Source: JAURVT01 sp049059935
Lineage (GTDB): Bacteria; Actinomycetota; Actinomycetes; Propionibacteriales; Nocardioidaceae
Length of the DNA stretch: 39,199 nt
Reading direction: 5' to 3'
Assembly (NCBI RefSeq): GCF_049059935.1
Contig: NZ_JBMGQR010000036.1
Coordinates: forward strand, 1 to 39,199
Shown: positions 1 through 8,309 of the stretch, in pieces
How the letters are laid out: each line of letters opens with the position of its first letter
Numbering within the stretch: the first letter of the stretch is position 1
Notes under the pieces: generated by a model
The model's input: only the letters and a program-made list of their open reading frames with translations
What the model was told of the DNA's origin: nothing
The model's database searches: none
Program-made: the position numbers and the translations under genes

Positions 1-1480
1 CACCGCGAGCGGCGGCGAGGACTGCGAGTTCACCGCCAGCGGCCGCACCATCACGTTCCACGGCTTCCTCAAGGCCTACGTCGAGGGCCACGACGACCCC
101 GACGGCGAGACCGACGACAAGCAGACCCGCCTGCCCGACCTCGCCGAGGGCGACCCGCTGACGGTGGCCTCCCTCGACGCGGCCGGCCACGAGACGCGTC
201 CGCCGGCCCGGTACACCGAGGCCACGCTGATCCGCGAGCTCGAGGAGCGCGAGATCGGCCGCCCGTCCACGTACGCCTCGATCGTCACGACGATCCAGAA
301 CCGCGGCTACGTCTACAAGAAGGGCACCGCGCTGGTGCCGGCGTGGGTCGCGTTCGCCACCGTCCGTCTGCTCGAGGGCCACTTCGGCCGCCTGGTCGAC
401 TACGAGTTCACCGCCTCGCTCGAGGCCGTCCTCGACTCCGTCGCCGGCGGCCGTCGCGACCGCGTCAACGTCCTGCACGGGTTCTGGTTCGGCGACGAGG
501 ACGGCGACACCGCCCTCAAGGCGCTGGTCGAGGACCTCGGCGACATCGACGCCCGCGGCATCTCCACGTTCGAGATCGGCGAGGGCATCAACGCCCGCGT
601 CGGCCGCTACGGCCCGTACGTCGAGGGACCGCCGGACGCCGAGGGCCAGCCCGCGCGCGCCAACATCCCCGACGACCTCCCGCCCGACGAGCTGACGCTC
701 GAGAAGGCGCGCGAGCTGCTCGCCAACCCCACGGGCGCCGAGCGCGAGCTGGGCCTGCACCCCGAGACGGGCCAGAAGGTGGTCGCGAAGAACGGCCGCT
801 ACGGCCCGTACGTCACCGAGCTGCTGCCCGAGGACGCGCCCACCAAGGGCAAGAAGGCCGTGAAGCCGCGCACCGCCAGCCTGTTCAAGTCGATGGAGCT
901 CGAGACGCTGACGCTCGAGGACGCCGTCCGGCTGCTGACGCTGCCGCGCGTCGTCGGCGTGGCCCCCGCCGCCGAGGGCGAGGAGGAGGGGCAGGAGATC
1001 ACTGCCCAGAACGGTCGCTACGGGCCCTACCTGAAGAAGGGCACCGACTCCCGCTCGATCGACTCCGAGGAGCAGCTGCTCACCATCACCCTCGACGAGG
1101 CGCTCGCGATCTACGCCCAGCCCAAGCAGCGCGGACGTCGCGCCGCCGCGGCCCCGCTCAAGGAGCTCGGCGCCGACCCCGTCAGCGGCGGCACGATGCT
1201 CGTCAAGGACGGCCGATTCGGCCCGTACGTCACCGACGGCGAGGTCAACGCCACCCTGCGCAAGGGCGACGAGCCCGACACCCTCACCGCCGAGCGCGCC
1301 GCCGACCTCCTGGCCGAGAAGCGCGCCAAGGGTCCGTCGACCAAGAAGACCGCCCGCAAGGCCCCGGCCAAGAAGGCGACCAAGAAGACCGCGGCCAAGA
1401 AGGCCCCCGCCAAGAAGACCGCGGCGAAGAAGACCGCGGCCAAGAAGACCACCGCGAAGGCCGCCGCCAAGAAGTCCTGA
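1..1480 (+). CDS. topA: DNA topoisomerase I (type IA), C-terminal part, 5' end outside window
   Basis: The product relaxes negatively supercoiled DNA by single-strand passage. The reading frame is open from base 2, so the gene begins before the window and 492 codons are visible. The segment RYTEATLIRELEEREIGRPS is the conserved block that follows the active-site tyrosine in bacterial TopA; the tyrosine and Toprim domain lie upstream. Four topoisomerase C-terminal repeats follow, each marked by a GRYGPY/GRFGPY motif (about bases 601, 796, 1015 and 1210). The protein ends in a roughly 40-residue Lys/Ala/Pro tail of KKTA and KKAP units, a disordered basic tail typical of actinobacterial TopA that helps bind DNA. 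The tail is repetitive at DNA level. The stop is followed within 14 bases by a large palindrome. Confidence 0.97.
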   Translation, partial: TASGGEDCEFTASGRTITFHGFLKAYVEGHDDPDGETDDKQTRLPDLAEGDPLTVASLDAAGHETRPPARYTEATLIRELEEREIGRPSTYASIVTTIQNRGYVYKKGTALVPAWVAFATVRLLEGHFGRLVDYEFTASLEAVLDSVAGGRRDRVNVLHGFWFGDEDGDTALKALVEDLGDIDARGISTFEIGEGINARVGRYGPYVEGPPDAEGQPARANIPDDLPPDELTLEKARELLANPTGAERELGLHPETGQKVVAKNGRYGPYVTELLPEDAPTKGKKAVKPRTASLFKSMELETLTLEDAVRLLTLPRVVGVAPAAEGEEEGQEITAQNGRYGPYLKKGTDSRSIDSEEQLLTITLDEALAIYAQPKQRGRRAAAAPLKELGADPVSGGTMLVKDGRFGPYVTDGEVNATLRKGDEPDTLTAERAADLLAEKRAKGPSTKKTARKAPAKKATKKTAAKKAPAKKTAAKKTAAKKTTAKAAAKKS

Positions 1481-1493
1481 CGCGGGGCTCGGT

Positions 1494-1525
1494 GACGGAT
1501 TCCCAGGTATACCTGGGAATCCGTC
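1494..1525. repeat. 32-bp perfect palindrome without spacer
   Basis: The two 16-base halves, GACGGATTCCCAGGTA and its exact reverse complement, meet at position 1509/1510 with no loop. It starts 13 bases after the topA stop. As RNA it would fold into a long hairpin and could stop topA transcription. There is no T-tract, and a gap-free perfect palindrome is also what a dimeric DNA-binding protein site or a cruciform would look like. Confidence 0.9.
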
Positions 1526-1528
1526 CCC

Positions 1529-1552
1529 ATACCCGGAGAACTTCCCGGGTAT
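1529..1552 (+). terminator. Candidate hairpin downstream of topA
   Basis: Arms ATACCCGG and CCGGGTAT enclose an 8-base loop; a further CCC/GGG pair extends the stem with one bulged base. It lies 3 bases after the 32-bp palindrome and before the ltrA-like gene, so it could act with that palindrome as a U-tract-less terminator. The element is inferred from symmetry only. Confidence 0.4.
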
Positions 1553-1623
1553 CGGGACAGAAGTCCGTGCCGAGTGGGACGGGTGGGACGGCGCAGCCCT
1601 GTCCGCGCGGCCGCCGCCGGGTC

Positions 1624-1629
1624 TACGCT
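1624..1629 (+). promoter_or_regulatory. -10 box of a leaderless-type promoter
   Basis: TACGCT fits the actinobacterial TANNNT -10 consensus and lies 6 bases before the GTG at 1636. That places the transcription start at or next to the start codon. The same TACGCT-6 nt-GTG arrangement recurs before the next gene, which supports both start choices. Confidence 0.55.
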
Positions 1630-1635
1630 GCGGCG

Positions 1636-2817
1636 GTGTCGACGATCTCGCGCCTGGTCCGGCCCATGCGCCCCCGCGACCCGGCCGAGCCCCACCGGGC
1701 GGCGACGCCGCTCGAGCTGCTCACCGACCTGTGCTTCGTGGTCGCGATCGCGCAGTGCGCGCTGACGCTGCACCACGCGATCTCCGAGGACCACCTCGCC
1801 GACGCGGCGCCGCACTTCGTCGTCGCGTTCTTCGCGATCTGGTGGGCCTGGCTGAACTTCGCCTGGTTCTCCTCGGCCTACGACAACGACGACGTGCCGT
1901 ACCGCGTCCTCACGCTCGCGCAGATCCTCGGCTCGCTCGTCCTCGCGGCGGGCATCCCGCGGATGTTCGAGGACGACTTCACCCTCGGCGTCGTCGGCTA
2001 CGTCGTGATGCGCCTGGCGCTCGTCGTGCAGTGGTGGCGGGCGTCGCGCCAGGACCCCGAGCGCCGGACCACCTGCCGGCGGTACGCGATCGGCATCGTG
2101 GTCGTCCAGGTCGGTTGGATCCTGTTCCTCGCCACCCCGCCGCAGCTCGGGCTGGAGTTCGTGGCGCTGCTCGTCCTCTGCGAGTTCGTGGTGCCCGTCT
2201 GGGCCGAGCGCACCGGGCGGACGCCGTGGCACCCGCACCACATCGCCGAGCGGTACGGCCTGTTCCTGATCATCGTGCTCGGCGAGACGATCCTGTCCAC
2301 CACCGTCGCGATCCAGGAGGCGCTGGACGACGAGGGCCACCGCGTCGAGCTGCTCGGCGTGGTCGTCGGCGGCGTCCTCGTGGTGTTCTCACTGTGGTGG
2401 CTGTACTTCGCCCGCGAGGCCGGCGACGTCCTCGCCCGCCTGGAGACCAACGCGGGCGCCTACGCCTGGGGGTTCGGGCACTACTTCGTCTACGCGTCCG
2501 GCGCTGCGGTCGGGGCCGGTCTGGCCGCGCGCGTCGACTTCTGGACCGACCACTCCGAGGCCCCCGCGTGGCAGAGCGCGATCGCCGTGACGCTTCCCGT
2601 CGCGGTGTTCCTCGCCGCGTGGTGGGCGGTGTGCATCCGCCACCACGACGCGTCCGCGCGCACCTGGGCGCCGGTGCTCCTCGCGGTGGCCGTCGTCCTG
2701 GCCGGGACGCTGACGCCGGTGCCCGAGCTGGTCGCCGGGCTCGTGTGCCTGGCGCTGCTCGTGCTCGAGCTGCGCTTCGGCGGGCTGCTGGGCGACGCCG
2801 AGCCCGTCCACGCCTGA
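1636..2817 (+). CDS. Low temperature requirement protein A (LtrA) family membrane protein
   Basis: The 393-residue product is a polytopic inner-membrane protein of the LtrA family (first described from a cold-sensitive Listeria mutant; biochemical role unknown). Visible family features are the N-terminal ATPLELLTDLCFVVAIAQ block, HAISEDH, aromatic-rich helices such as FFAIWWAWLNFAWFSSAYD, and the central ERYGLFLIIVLGETILS motif. About ten hydrophobic segments can be counted. GTG 1636 is preferred because a TACGCT -10 box lies 6 bases upstream with no ribosome binding site, suggesting a leaderless mRNA; ATG 1666 is an alternative that would remove ten residues. It is a stand-alone gene, 34 bases before the next gene's GTG, which has its own promoter. 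Confidence 0.88.
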   Translation: MSTISRLVRPMRPRDPAEPHRAATPLELLTDLCFVVAIAQCALTLHHAISEDHLADAAPHFVVAFFAIWWAWLNFAWFSSAYDNDDVPYRVLTLAQILGSLVLAAGIPRMFEDDFTLGVVGYVVMRLALVVQWWRASRQDPERRTTCRRYAIGIVVVQVGWILFLATPPQLGLEFVALLVLCEFVVPVWAERTGRTPWHPHHIAERYGLFLIIVLGETILSTTVAIQEALDDEGHRVELLGVVVGGVLVVFSLWWLYFAREAGDVLARLETNAGAYAWGFGHYFVYASGAAVGAGLAARVDFWTDHSEAPAWQSAIAVTLPVAVFLAAWWAVCIRHHDASARTWAPVLLAVAVVLAGTLTPVPELVAGLVCLALLVLELRFGGLLGDAEPVHA

Positions 2818-2839
2818 GCCGGCTGTCCGCACCCCGCCG

Positions 2840-2845
2840 TACGCT
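2840..2845 (+). promoter_or_regulatory. -10 box of a leaderless-type promoter for the MFS-tmk gene
   Basis: TACGCT lies 6 bases before the GTG at 2852, the same geometry as upstream of 1636. It sits in the 34-base gap after the LtrA-like gene. No Shine-Dalgarno sequence is present. Confidence 0.5.
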
Positions 2846-2851
2846 GACCCG

Positions 2852-4864
2852 GTGACGACGCCGGACGCCCCCGCCGCCCCCCTGGGCGTCCGCGGCCTGC
2901 TGCGGGGTCGGTTGTTCAGGCGCTTCTGGTCGATGCTCGGCGTCGCGTCGCTCGGTGACTGGATGGGTCTGCTCGCGCTCACCGCGTTCGCCAACGCCGT
3001 CGCCGGCGCCGACTACGCCGACCGCAACTTCGCGATCGCGGGCGTGCTGTTCCTGCGGGTGGTGCCGGCCCTGCTGATCGGCCCGTTCGGCGGCTACGTC
3101 GCCGACCGGCTCGACCGCCGCGCCACCCTGTTCACCGGCCTGGCCTTGCGCGCGGTGCTGTTCGCGTCGATCCCGCTCGTGGGCACGCTGTGGTGGCTGT
3201 TCGTGGTCACGGTGCTCGTCGAGGCCGTCAACGCCGTCTGGCTGCCCACCAAGGACGCCGCCGTCCCCACCCTGGTGCACCGCCGCGACCTCGAGGACGC
3301 CAACCGCGTCAACCTCGCCACCACCTACGGCTTCGCGCTGCCCGCCGCCGCCCTGTTCATCGCGATCACGGCGCTGGCCGAGGCGCTCTCGTCGGTGCTC
3401 GGGCTGCTGGGCGACCCGCGCGACCCGGCGGCGCTCGTCCTCTTCGTGGTGGCCGGCCTCTTCGCGGTCGGCGCCCTGTTCGCCGCGGGTCTGCACGGGC
3501 TCCCGCGCGCCCCCGTGGCCGACGCGGGCGTGGGGATCCTGCGCAGCATCGCCGACGGCTGGGGCTACGCCGGACGCACCCAGGTCGTCCGCGGGCTCGT
3601 CGTCGGCGTGGTCGGGGCCTTCGCCGCAGGAGGCGTCGTCATCGGGCTCGGCCGCGTCTACGTCACCGACCTCGGCGCCGGCGACCCCGGCTACGGCGTG
3701 CTGTTCGGCGCGGTCTTCGCCGGGCTCGGGCTCGGCATGTGGCGCGGGCCCACCGTCCTGCGCCAGGTGACGCGGCGCCGGCTGTTCGGCGTGGCCCTGG
3801 TGACGGCCGGCGTGTTCCTGCTGCTGCTCGCGGCCGTCGGCAACATGGTGCTGGCCGCGGTCTTCGTCCTGGGGCTCGGGTTCGCGTCGGGCGTCGCCTG
3901 GATCACCGGCTACACGCTGCTCGGCCACGAGGTCGACGAGGACGTCCGCGGGCGCACGTTCGCGCTCGTCCAGTCGCTCGTGCGGCTCGCGCTCGCGCTC
4001 GTGCTGGCCGTCGCGCCGCTCGTCGCGGGCGTGATCGGCACCCACCGGTTCCGGCTCAACGACGACGCCGCCCTCACCTACAGTGGGGCGCAGCTCACCT
4101 TCGCCGTCGCCGCCCTCGCCGCGGTGGTGTTCGGCGTCGTGTCCTTCCGACAGATGAACGACCGCCCAGGAGTGTCCTTGCTCGCAGAGATCCGGAGCGG
4201 GGACGGCGCCGCCGTCTACGCGCCCCACGGCGTGTTCGTCGCGCTCGAGGGCGGCGAGGGCGCCGGCAAGTCCACCCAGTCGCGCCTGCTCGAGGCCTGG
4301 CTGCGCGAGGACGGGTACCAGGTCGTCCTCACCCGCGAGCCCGGCGACACCGCGGTCGGCGCCACCGTCCGGGGCATCCTGCTCGACCCCGCCACCGGCG
4401 ACATCGCGCCGCGCACCGAGGCGCTGCTCTACGCCGCCGACAAGGCCGAGCACGTCGCCACGGTGGTGCGGCCGGCGCTCGACCGCGGCGCCGTCGTCGT
4501 CACCGACCGCTACGTCGACTCCACGCTCGCCTACCAGGGCGCCGGACGCGTGCTCGACCGCGACGAGGTCGAGCGCGTCGCCCGCTGGGCCACCGGCTCG
4601 CTGCGCCCGCACCTGACGGTCCTGCTCGACGTGGACCCCACCGTGGGCCTGGGCCGGTTCGACGACCACGACCGGCTGGAGTCCGAGCCGCTGGAGTTCC
4701 ATGGACGCGTCCGCGCCTCGTTCCTCGAGCTCGCCGCGGCCGACCCCGAGCACTACCTGGTGCTCGACGCGTCCGACGCCCCCGAGACGATCGCCGCCGC
4801 GGTGGCCGAGCGGCTGCGTCCGCTGCTGGCCACGGCGACGCGCGCCGCCGAGGCCGACGCGTGA
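2852..4864 (+). CDS. tmk: Bifunctional MFS transporter / thymidylate kinase fusion
   Basis: This 670-residue protein joins two domains. Residues 1 to about 435 form a major facilitator membrane domain (about 12 hydrophobic segments; GGYVADRLDRRATLF is the loop 2-3 motif). Residues about 458-660 form dTMP kinase, which phosphorylates dTMP to dTDP for DNA synthesis: P-loop GGEGAGKST near 466-474, TREPGDT, the DRY motif in VTDRYVDSTLAYQGAGR near 548, and HDRLESE in the lid. The kinase part has full family length (about 205 residues), so it should be active. Fusions of this kind are known in actinobacteria. No internal stop or frameshift separates the halves, and no independent start with a good ribosome site is obvious at the junction. 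The stop overlaps the delta-prime start as GTGA, so kinase and replication factor are co-translated. Confidence 0.93.
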   Translation: MTTPDAPAAPLGVRGLLRGRLFRRFWSMLGVASLGDWMGLLALTAFANAVAGADYADRNFAIAGVLFLRVVPALLIGPFGGYVADRLDRRATLFTGLALRAVLFASIPLVGTLWWLFVVTVLVEAVNAVWLPTKDAAVPTLVHRRDLEDANRVNLATTYGFALPAAALFIAITALAEALSSVLGLLGDPRDPAALVLFVVAGLFAVGALFAAGLHGLPRAPVADAGVGILRSIADGWGYAGRTQVVRGLVVGVVGAFAAGGVVIGLGRVYVTDLGAGDPGYGVLFGAVFAGLGLGMWRGPTVLRQVTRRRLFGVALVTAGVFLLLLAAVGNMVLAAVFVLGLGFASGVAWITGYTLLGHEVDEDVRGRTFALVQSLVRLALALVLAVAPLVAGVIGTHRFRLNDDAALTYSGAQLTFAVAALAAVVFGVVSFRQMNDRPGVSLLAEIRSGDGAAVYAPHGVFVALEGGEGAGKSTQSRLLEAWLREDGYQVVLTREPGDTAVGATVRGILLDPATGDIAPRTEALLYAADKAEHVATVVRPALDRGAVVVTDRYVDSTLAYQGAGRVLDRDEVERVARWATGSLRPHLTVLLDVDPTVGLGRFDDHDRLESEPLEFHGRVRASFLELAAADPEHYLVLDASDAPETIAAAVAERLRPLLATATRAAEADA

Positions 4865-6018
4865 GCGTCTGGGACGACCTCGTCGGGCAGGAGCCCGTCG
4901 TCGCGACGCTGCGGCACGCCGCCCGCGCGGCGCAGGAGCGTCGTGAGGGCGGCCCAGGCCGCGGCATGACCCACGCGTGGCTGTTCACCGGGCCACCCGG
5001 GTCGGGCCGCTCCAACGCGGCGCGCGCGTTCGCCGCCGCGCTGCAGTCCGACGACGTCGGCGAGGCCGACACCCCCGAGCTGCGCACCGCGCTCACCGGC
5101 TCGCACCCCGACGTCACGCTGGTGCGCACCGACCAGCTGACCATCGGCGTCAGGGAGATCCGCGACCACGTGCGTGGCGCGGCCATGCGTCCCGCCGGCG
5201 GCAAGTGGCAGGTGCTCGTCGTCGAGGACGCCGACCGGCTCACCGAGGAGGCGGCCGACGCGCTGCTCAAGTCCCTCGAGGAGCCGCCGCCGCGCACGGT
5301 GTGGATGCTGTGCGCGCCCACCGCCGAGGACGTCATCGTCACCATCCGCTCGCGCTGCCGCCAGGTCGTGCTCCGCACGCCGCCGGCGCACGCCGTCGCC
5401 GAGATGCTCACCCGCCGCGAGGGCGTCCCCGAGGCGCTGGCGCTGTCGGCGGCCCGCGCCGCGCAGGGCCACGTCGGCCGTGCCCGCGCGCTGGCCACGG
5501 ACGAGTCGGTGCGGGCGCGCCGCTCGACGATCCTGCACCTGCCGTCGTCGCTGACGTCGCTCGGCGCCTGCATGACCGCCGCCCAGCGGGTCCACGAGGC
5601 GGCCGAGGAGAACGCCGGCGAGGTGGCCGCGCGGGCCGAGGAGTCCGAGCTGCGCGACCTGCGCACGTCGTGGGGCATCGAGGAGCGCGGCAAGCGTCCG
5701 GTCGGTTACCAGGGGGCCCTGTCGCAGCTGGAGAAGGAGCACAAGCGTCGCCGCACCCGCATGGTCCGCGACTCCGTCGACGGCGTCCTGCTCGACCTGC
5801 TCTCGTTCTACCGCGACGTGCTCGCCACCCAGCAGTCGCCGGCCACCGAGCTGGTCAACGCCGAGGCGGCGGCCGACGTCCACGCCATGGCCCGACAGGG
5901 CACGCCCGAGCAGACGCTCCGCAGCCTGGAGTCGATCCTCGCGTGCCGCGAGGCGCTCACGGCCAACGCCGCACCCCTCCTGGCGCTCGAGTCGCTGATG
6001 CTGTCGCTCAAGCGCTGA
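4861..6018 (+). CDS. holB: DNA polymerase III subunit delta-prime
   Basis: The product (385 residues) is the clamp-loader delta-prime subunit, which helps DnaX and delta place the beta clamp on DNA. The N-terminal AAA+ fold is visible: WDDLVGQEPVV, a degenerate Walker A GPPGSGRSN near residues 44-52 with Arg where the catalytic Lys would be (normal for this non-hydrolysing subunit), VVEDADRLTEEAADALLKSLEEPP, and the SRC motif in TIRSRCRQV. The zinc-binding cysteine cluster usually found before the GxHPD segment is absent: the stretch between AAALQ and GSHPDV has no Cys. GTG 4861 overlaps the tmk stop (GTGA) and gives a full-length N terminus. tmk-holB coupling is common in bacteria. Confidence 0.95.
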   Translation: MSVWDDLVGQEPVVATLRHAARAAQERREGGPGRGMTHAWLFTGPPGSGRSNAARAFAAALQSDDVGEADTPELRTALTGSHPDVTLVRTDQLTIGVREIRDHVRGAAMRPAGGKWQVLVVEDADRLTEEAADALLKSLEEPPPRTVWMLCAPTAEDVIVTIRSRCRQVVLRTPPAHAVAEMLTRREGVPEALALSAARAAQGHVGRARALATDESVRARRSTILHLPSSLTSLGACMTAAQRVHEAAEENAGEVAARAEESELRDLRTSWGIEERGKRPVGYQGALSQLEKEHKRRRTRMVRDSVDGVLLDLLSFYRDVLATQQSPATELVNAEAAADVHAMARQGTPEQTLRSLESILACREALTANAAPLLALESLMLSLKR

Positions 6019-6118
6019 CCGGCCCGACCCTGTGGACGGTGCCCTGCCGGGCTACCCCGCGTCCCGTACGTTGGACCGCGACGATCGGCCCGGCTCGGGC
6101 CATGGCGAAGGGGACTGG

Positions 6119-7663
6119 ATGCGTCGACGGCTCGGCTCTGCTGCGTGGTTCAAGACCCTCGGGGTGGCGGTGGCGGCCACGGTGGTCCTCGCCGGGTGCA
6201 CCCAGGCGGGCGACCTCGCCGAGCGGTCGGGCCCGAGCGGCGGCACCGACGCGCCCCAGGCCTCGTCGGCACCCGAGCCCGACCTGCAGAAGTTCTACGG
6301 CCAGGAGCTGAGCTGGGAGGACTGCGGCGAGGCGCAGTGCGCCGGCGTCGAGGTCCCGATCGACTACGCGAAGCCCGACGGCGAGACCCTCGAGCTGCGG
6401 ATCCGCAAGCAGCCCGCGCAGGGCGAGCGCAAGGGCACCGTCTTCATCAACCCCGGCGGCCCCGGCGGGTCCGGCCAGGACTTCGTGTCCCAGTTCGAGA
6501 GCGCGGCGCCGTCCGGCGTCGTCGACGCGTACGACGTGATCGGCTTCGACCCGCGCGGCGTCGGCGAGAGCACGCCCCTGAAGTGCCTCGACGACGAGCA
6601 GCTCGACGCGTACGTCGCCTCCGACCCCGCGCCCGACACCCCGGCCGAGGTCGCCGACTTCGCCGCCCAGAGCAAGAAGATGGGCGACGCCTGCCTGGCC
6701 AACTCCGGCGAGCTCGCCCGCCACGTCTCCACCGTCGAGGTGGCCAAGGACCTCGACGTCCTGCGCGCGCTCGTCGGCGACGACGAGCTGACCTACTACG
6801 GCGCCTCCTACGGCACCTCGATCGGCGCCACGTACGCCGAGCTGTTCCCGGCGAAGGTCGGCCGGATGATCCTCGACGGCGCGATCGACCCCACCCTCGA
6901 CGCCCGCCAGACCAACCTCGGCCAGGCCAAGGGCTTCCAGACCGCGCTCAGCGCCTACATCCAGGACTGCGTCTCCGGCGGCGACTGCCCGATCGGCTCC
7001 AGCGAGGCCGACGCCACCGCCAAGCTCAAGGCGTTCCTCGCCGGGCTCGACGCCAACCCGCTGAAGACCGGCGACCCCGACCGACCGCTCGGCCAGACGC
7101 TCGGCTTCTACGCCGTCGCGCTCCCGCTGTACAACCAGCAGAGCTGGCCCGTGCTGACGCAGGTGCTGCAGGCCGCGTACAACGGCAACGGTGCGCCGGC
7201 GCTCAGCGTCGCCGACCAGTACCTCGGACGCACGGCGGACGGGTACAAGGACAACTCGGCGCAGGTCATCACCGCCGTCAACTGCCTGGACGACCCCGAG
7301 ACGATCACCGCGGCGCAGACCGAGGCGTCCATCCCGCAGTACCTCGCCGACTCCCCGGTGTTCGGCGAGATCTTCGCCTGGAGCCCCTACGGCTGCGCCA
7401 CCTGGCCGATCAAGCCCACGGCCGCGCCGCTCACCATCGACGGCGACGGCGCCGCCCCGATCGTCGTCGTCGGCACCACCCGCGACCCCGCCACCCCGTA
7501 CGAGTGGTCGCAGGGCATGGCCAAGGCGCTGCAGTCGGGCGTGCTCGTCACCCGCGACGGCGACGGACACACCGCGTTCGGCGTGGGCAACGAGTGCGTC
7601 GACTCGATGACCGAGAAGTACTTCGTCGACGGCACCGTCCCCAAGGACGGCCTTCAATGCTGA
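6119..7663 (+). CDS. Secreted lipoprotein alpha/beta hydrolase, tripeptidyl aminopeptidase (TAP) family
   Basis: The 514-residue product is probably an extracytoplasmic, membrane-anchored serine exopeptidase of the Streptomyces tripeptidyl-aminopeptidase type (peptidase family S33). It starts MRRRLGSAAW and has a signal peptide ending in lipobox LAGC with Cys27. The hydrolase core shows INPGGPGGSG (oxyanion region), FDPRGVGES, and the nucleophile elbow GASYGTS with Ser230. The C-terminal TAP-like domain carries the acid and base residues in GTTRDPATP and DGDGHTAFG. ATG 6119 is chosen because GAAGGGG stands 5 bases upstream and the signal peptide begins there; a longer frame to 6032 adds a non-signal-like extension. 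Substrate specificity cannot be read; proteases and esterases share this fold. Confidence 0.9.
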   Translation: MRRRLGSAAWFKTLGVAVAATVVLAGCTQAGDLAERSGPSGGTDAPQASSAPEPDLQKFYGQELSWEDCGEAQCAGVEVPIDYAKPDGETLELRIRKQPAQGERKGTVFINPGGPGGSGQDFVSQFESAAPSGVVDAYDVIGFDPRGVGESTPLKCLDDEQLDAYVASDPAPDTPAEVADFAAQSKKMGDACLANSGELARHVSTVEVAKDLDVLRALVGDDELTYYGASYGTSIGATYAELFPAKVGRMILDGAIDPTLDARQTNLGQAKGFQTALSAYIQDCVSGGDCPIGSSEADATAKLKAFLAGLDANPLKTGDPDRPLGQTLGFYAVALPLYNQQSWPVLTQVLQAAYNGNGAPALSVADQYLGRTADGYKDNSAQVITAVNCLDDPETITAAQTEASIPQYLADSPVFGEIFAWSPYGCATWPIKPTAAPLTIDGDGAAPIVVVGTTRDPATPYEWSQGMAKALQSGVLVTRDGDGHTAFGVGNECVDSMTEKYFVDGTVPKDGLQC

Positions 7664-7681
7664 CCAGCGGGCTCAGGCATC

Positions 7682-7903
7682 CCGCCTGGCTGCGTTGCGA
7701 CCGGCTCGCAGGGCAAGACCGGCCCGGCGTCGCCGTCCGCGCCTGACCAGCCGGGCGCCTGACCCCGCTGGCGGGCCGCAGGTCCCGGCTTGCCGCCTGG
7801 CTGCGTGGCGACAGGCTCGCGGGACAGGACCGCCCCGGCGTCGCCGTCCGCGCCTGACCAGCCGGGCGCCTGACCCGGCTGGCGGGTCGCTAGTCCCGGG
7901 GGA
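7682..7903. repeat. Two-copy 111-bp tandem repeat between convergent genes
   Basis: Copy 1 spans 7682-7792 and copy 2 spans 7793-7903, about 85-90% identical by eye, with a register of exactly 111 bases. Both copies hold the block CCCGGCGTCGCCGTCCGCGC, then GCCTGACC twice, and a hairpin. The array lies between the TAP-like gene and the PPOX gene, and the second copy runs into the last codons of the latter. Because 111 is a multiple of three, an antisense frame through it shows a 37-residue repeat, but that frame has no protein-like features. Confidence 0.85.
7858..7882. terminator. Hairpin shared by convergent genes (copy 2)
   Basis: Arms CCAGCCGGG and CCCGGCTGG pair perfectly over 9 bases around the 7-base loop CGCCTGA. 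The matching hairpin in repeat copy 1 (7747-7771) has one mismatch. Its location between converging genes suits a bidirectional terminator, though there is no T-tract. Confidence 0.5.
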
Positions 7904-8309
7904 GGGGCGTGAGCCGGGCGCTGCCAAGCACGCGCGTGACGTCGATGACGATCGCGACGCGCTCGGGGTTCTCGCGCGGCTGGCGGTAGCGCTCGGCGTA
8001 CCGGCGCACCGCCTCGGCGACCTCGTCGACGTCGCGCGTGATCCGCGCGCGACCCTCGAGCGTCGACCAGCGGCCCCCGTCCACCTGGCACACCGCGACG
8101 GTGGCCTCACCGTCCAGCCGCTCGACGTGGCGGACCTTCGCCGACCCACCGCCGGTGATGACGCGGGCCGTCAGCGTCTCGGGGTCGTACGTGACGCCGA
8201 CGGGGACGACGTGCGGCGTGCCGTCGGCGCGCAGCGTGGTGAGCGTGCACAGGTGCCGCTCGCGCCAGAACGCGGCGAGGTCGGGGTCGCGCGGGTCATG
8301 CGTCGGCAT
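7890..8309 (-). CDS. PPOX-class (probably F420-dependent) oxidoreductase
   Basis: The 139-residue product belongs to the pyridoxamine-5'-phosphate-oxidase-like split beta-barrel family. The segment LCTLTTLRADGTPHVVPVGV near residues 20-39 is the N-terminal cofactor-binding strand pair of the actinobacterial F420-binding branch, followed by ITGGGSAKVRHVERLDGEATVAV and WSTLEGRARI. Size matches the small single-domain F420 oxidoreductases. F420 rather than FMN use is inferred from the subgroup pattern. The start ATG 8309 overlaps the end of the chorismate mutase gene by 14 bases, so the two are probably one transcript. The 3' end lies at the edge of the 111-bp repeat. Confidence 0.85.
   Translation of the reverse strand: MPTHDPRDPDLAAFWRERHLCTLTTLRADGTPHVVPVGVTYDPETLTARVITGGGSAKVRHVERLDGEATVAVCQVDGGRWSTLEGRARITRDVDEVAEAVRRYAERYRQPRENPERVAIVIDVTRVLGSARLTPLPRD

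Noticed and set aside
2270..4753. An 827-residue minus-strand frame opposite the LtrA-like and MFS-tmk genes
   Set aside because: It is a GC-driven shadow of two genes with strong family motifs on the plus strand.
7654..8091. A minus-strand frame with a 37-residue repeat across the 111-bp array
   Set aside because: It overlaps the PPOX gene out of frame and has no family features; the repeat arises only because 111 is divisible by three.
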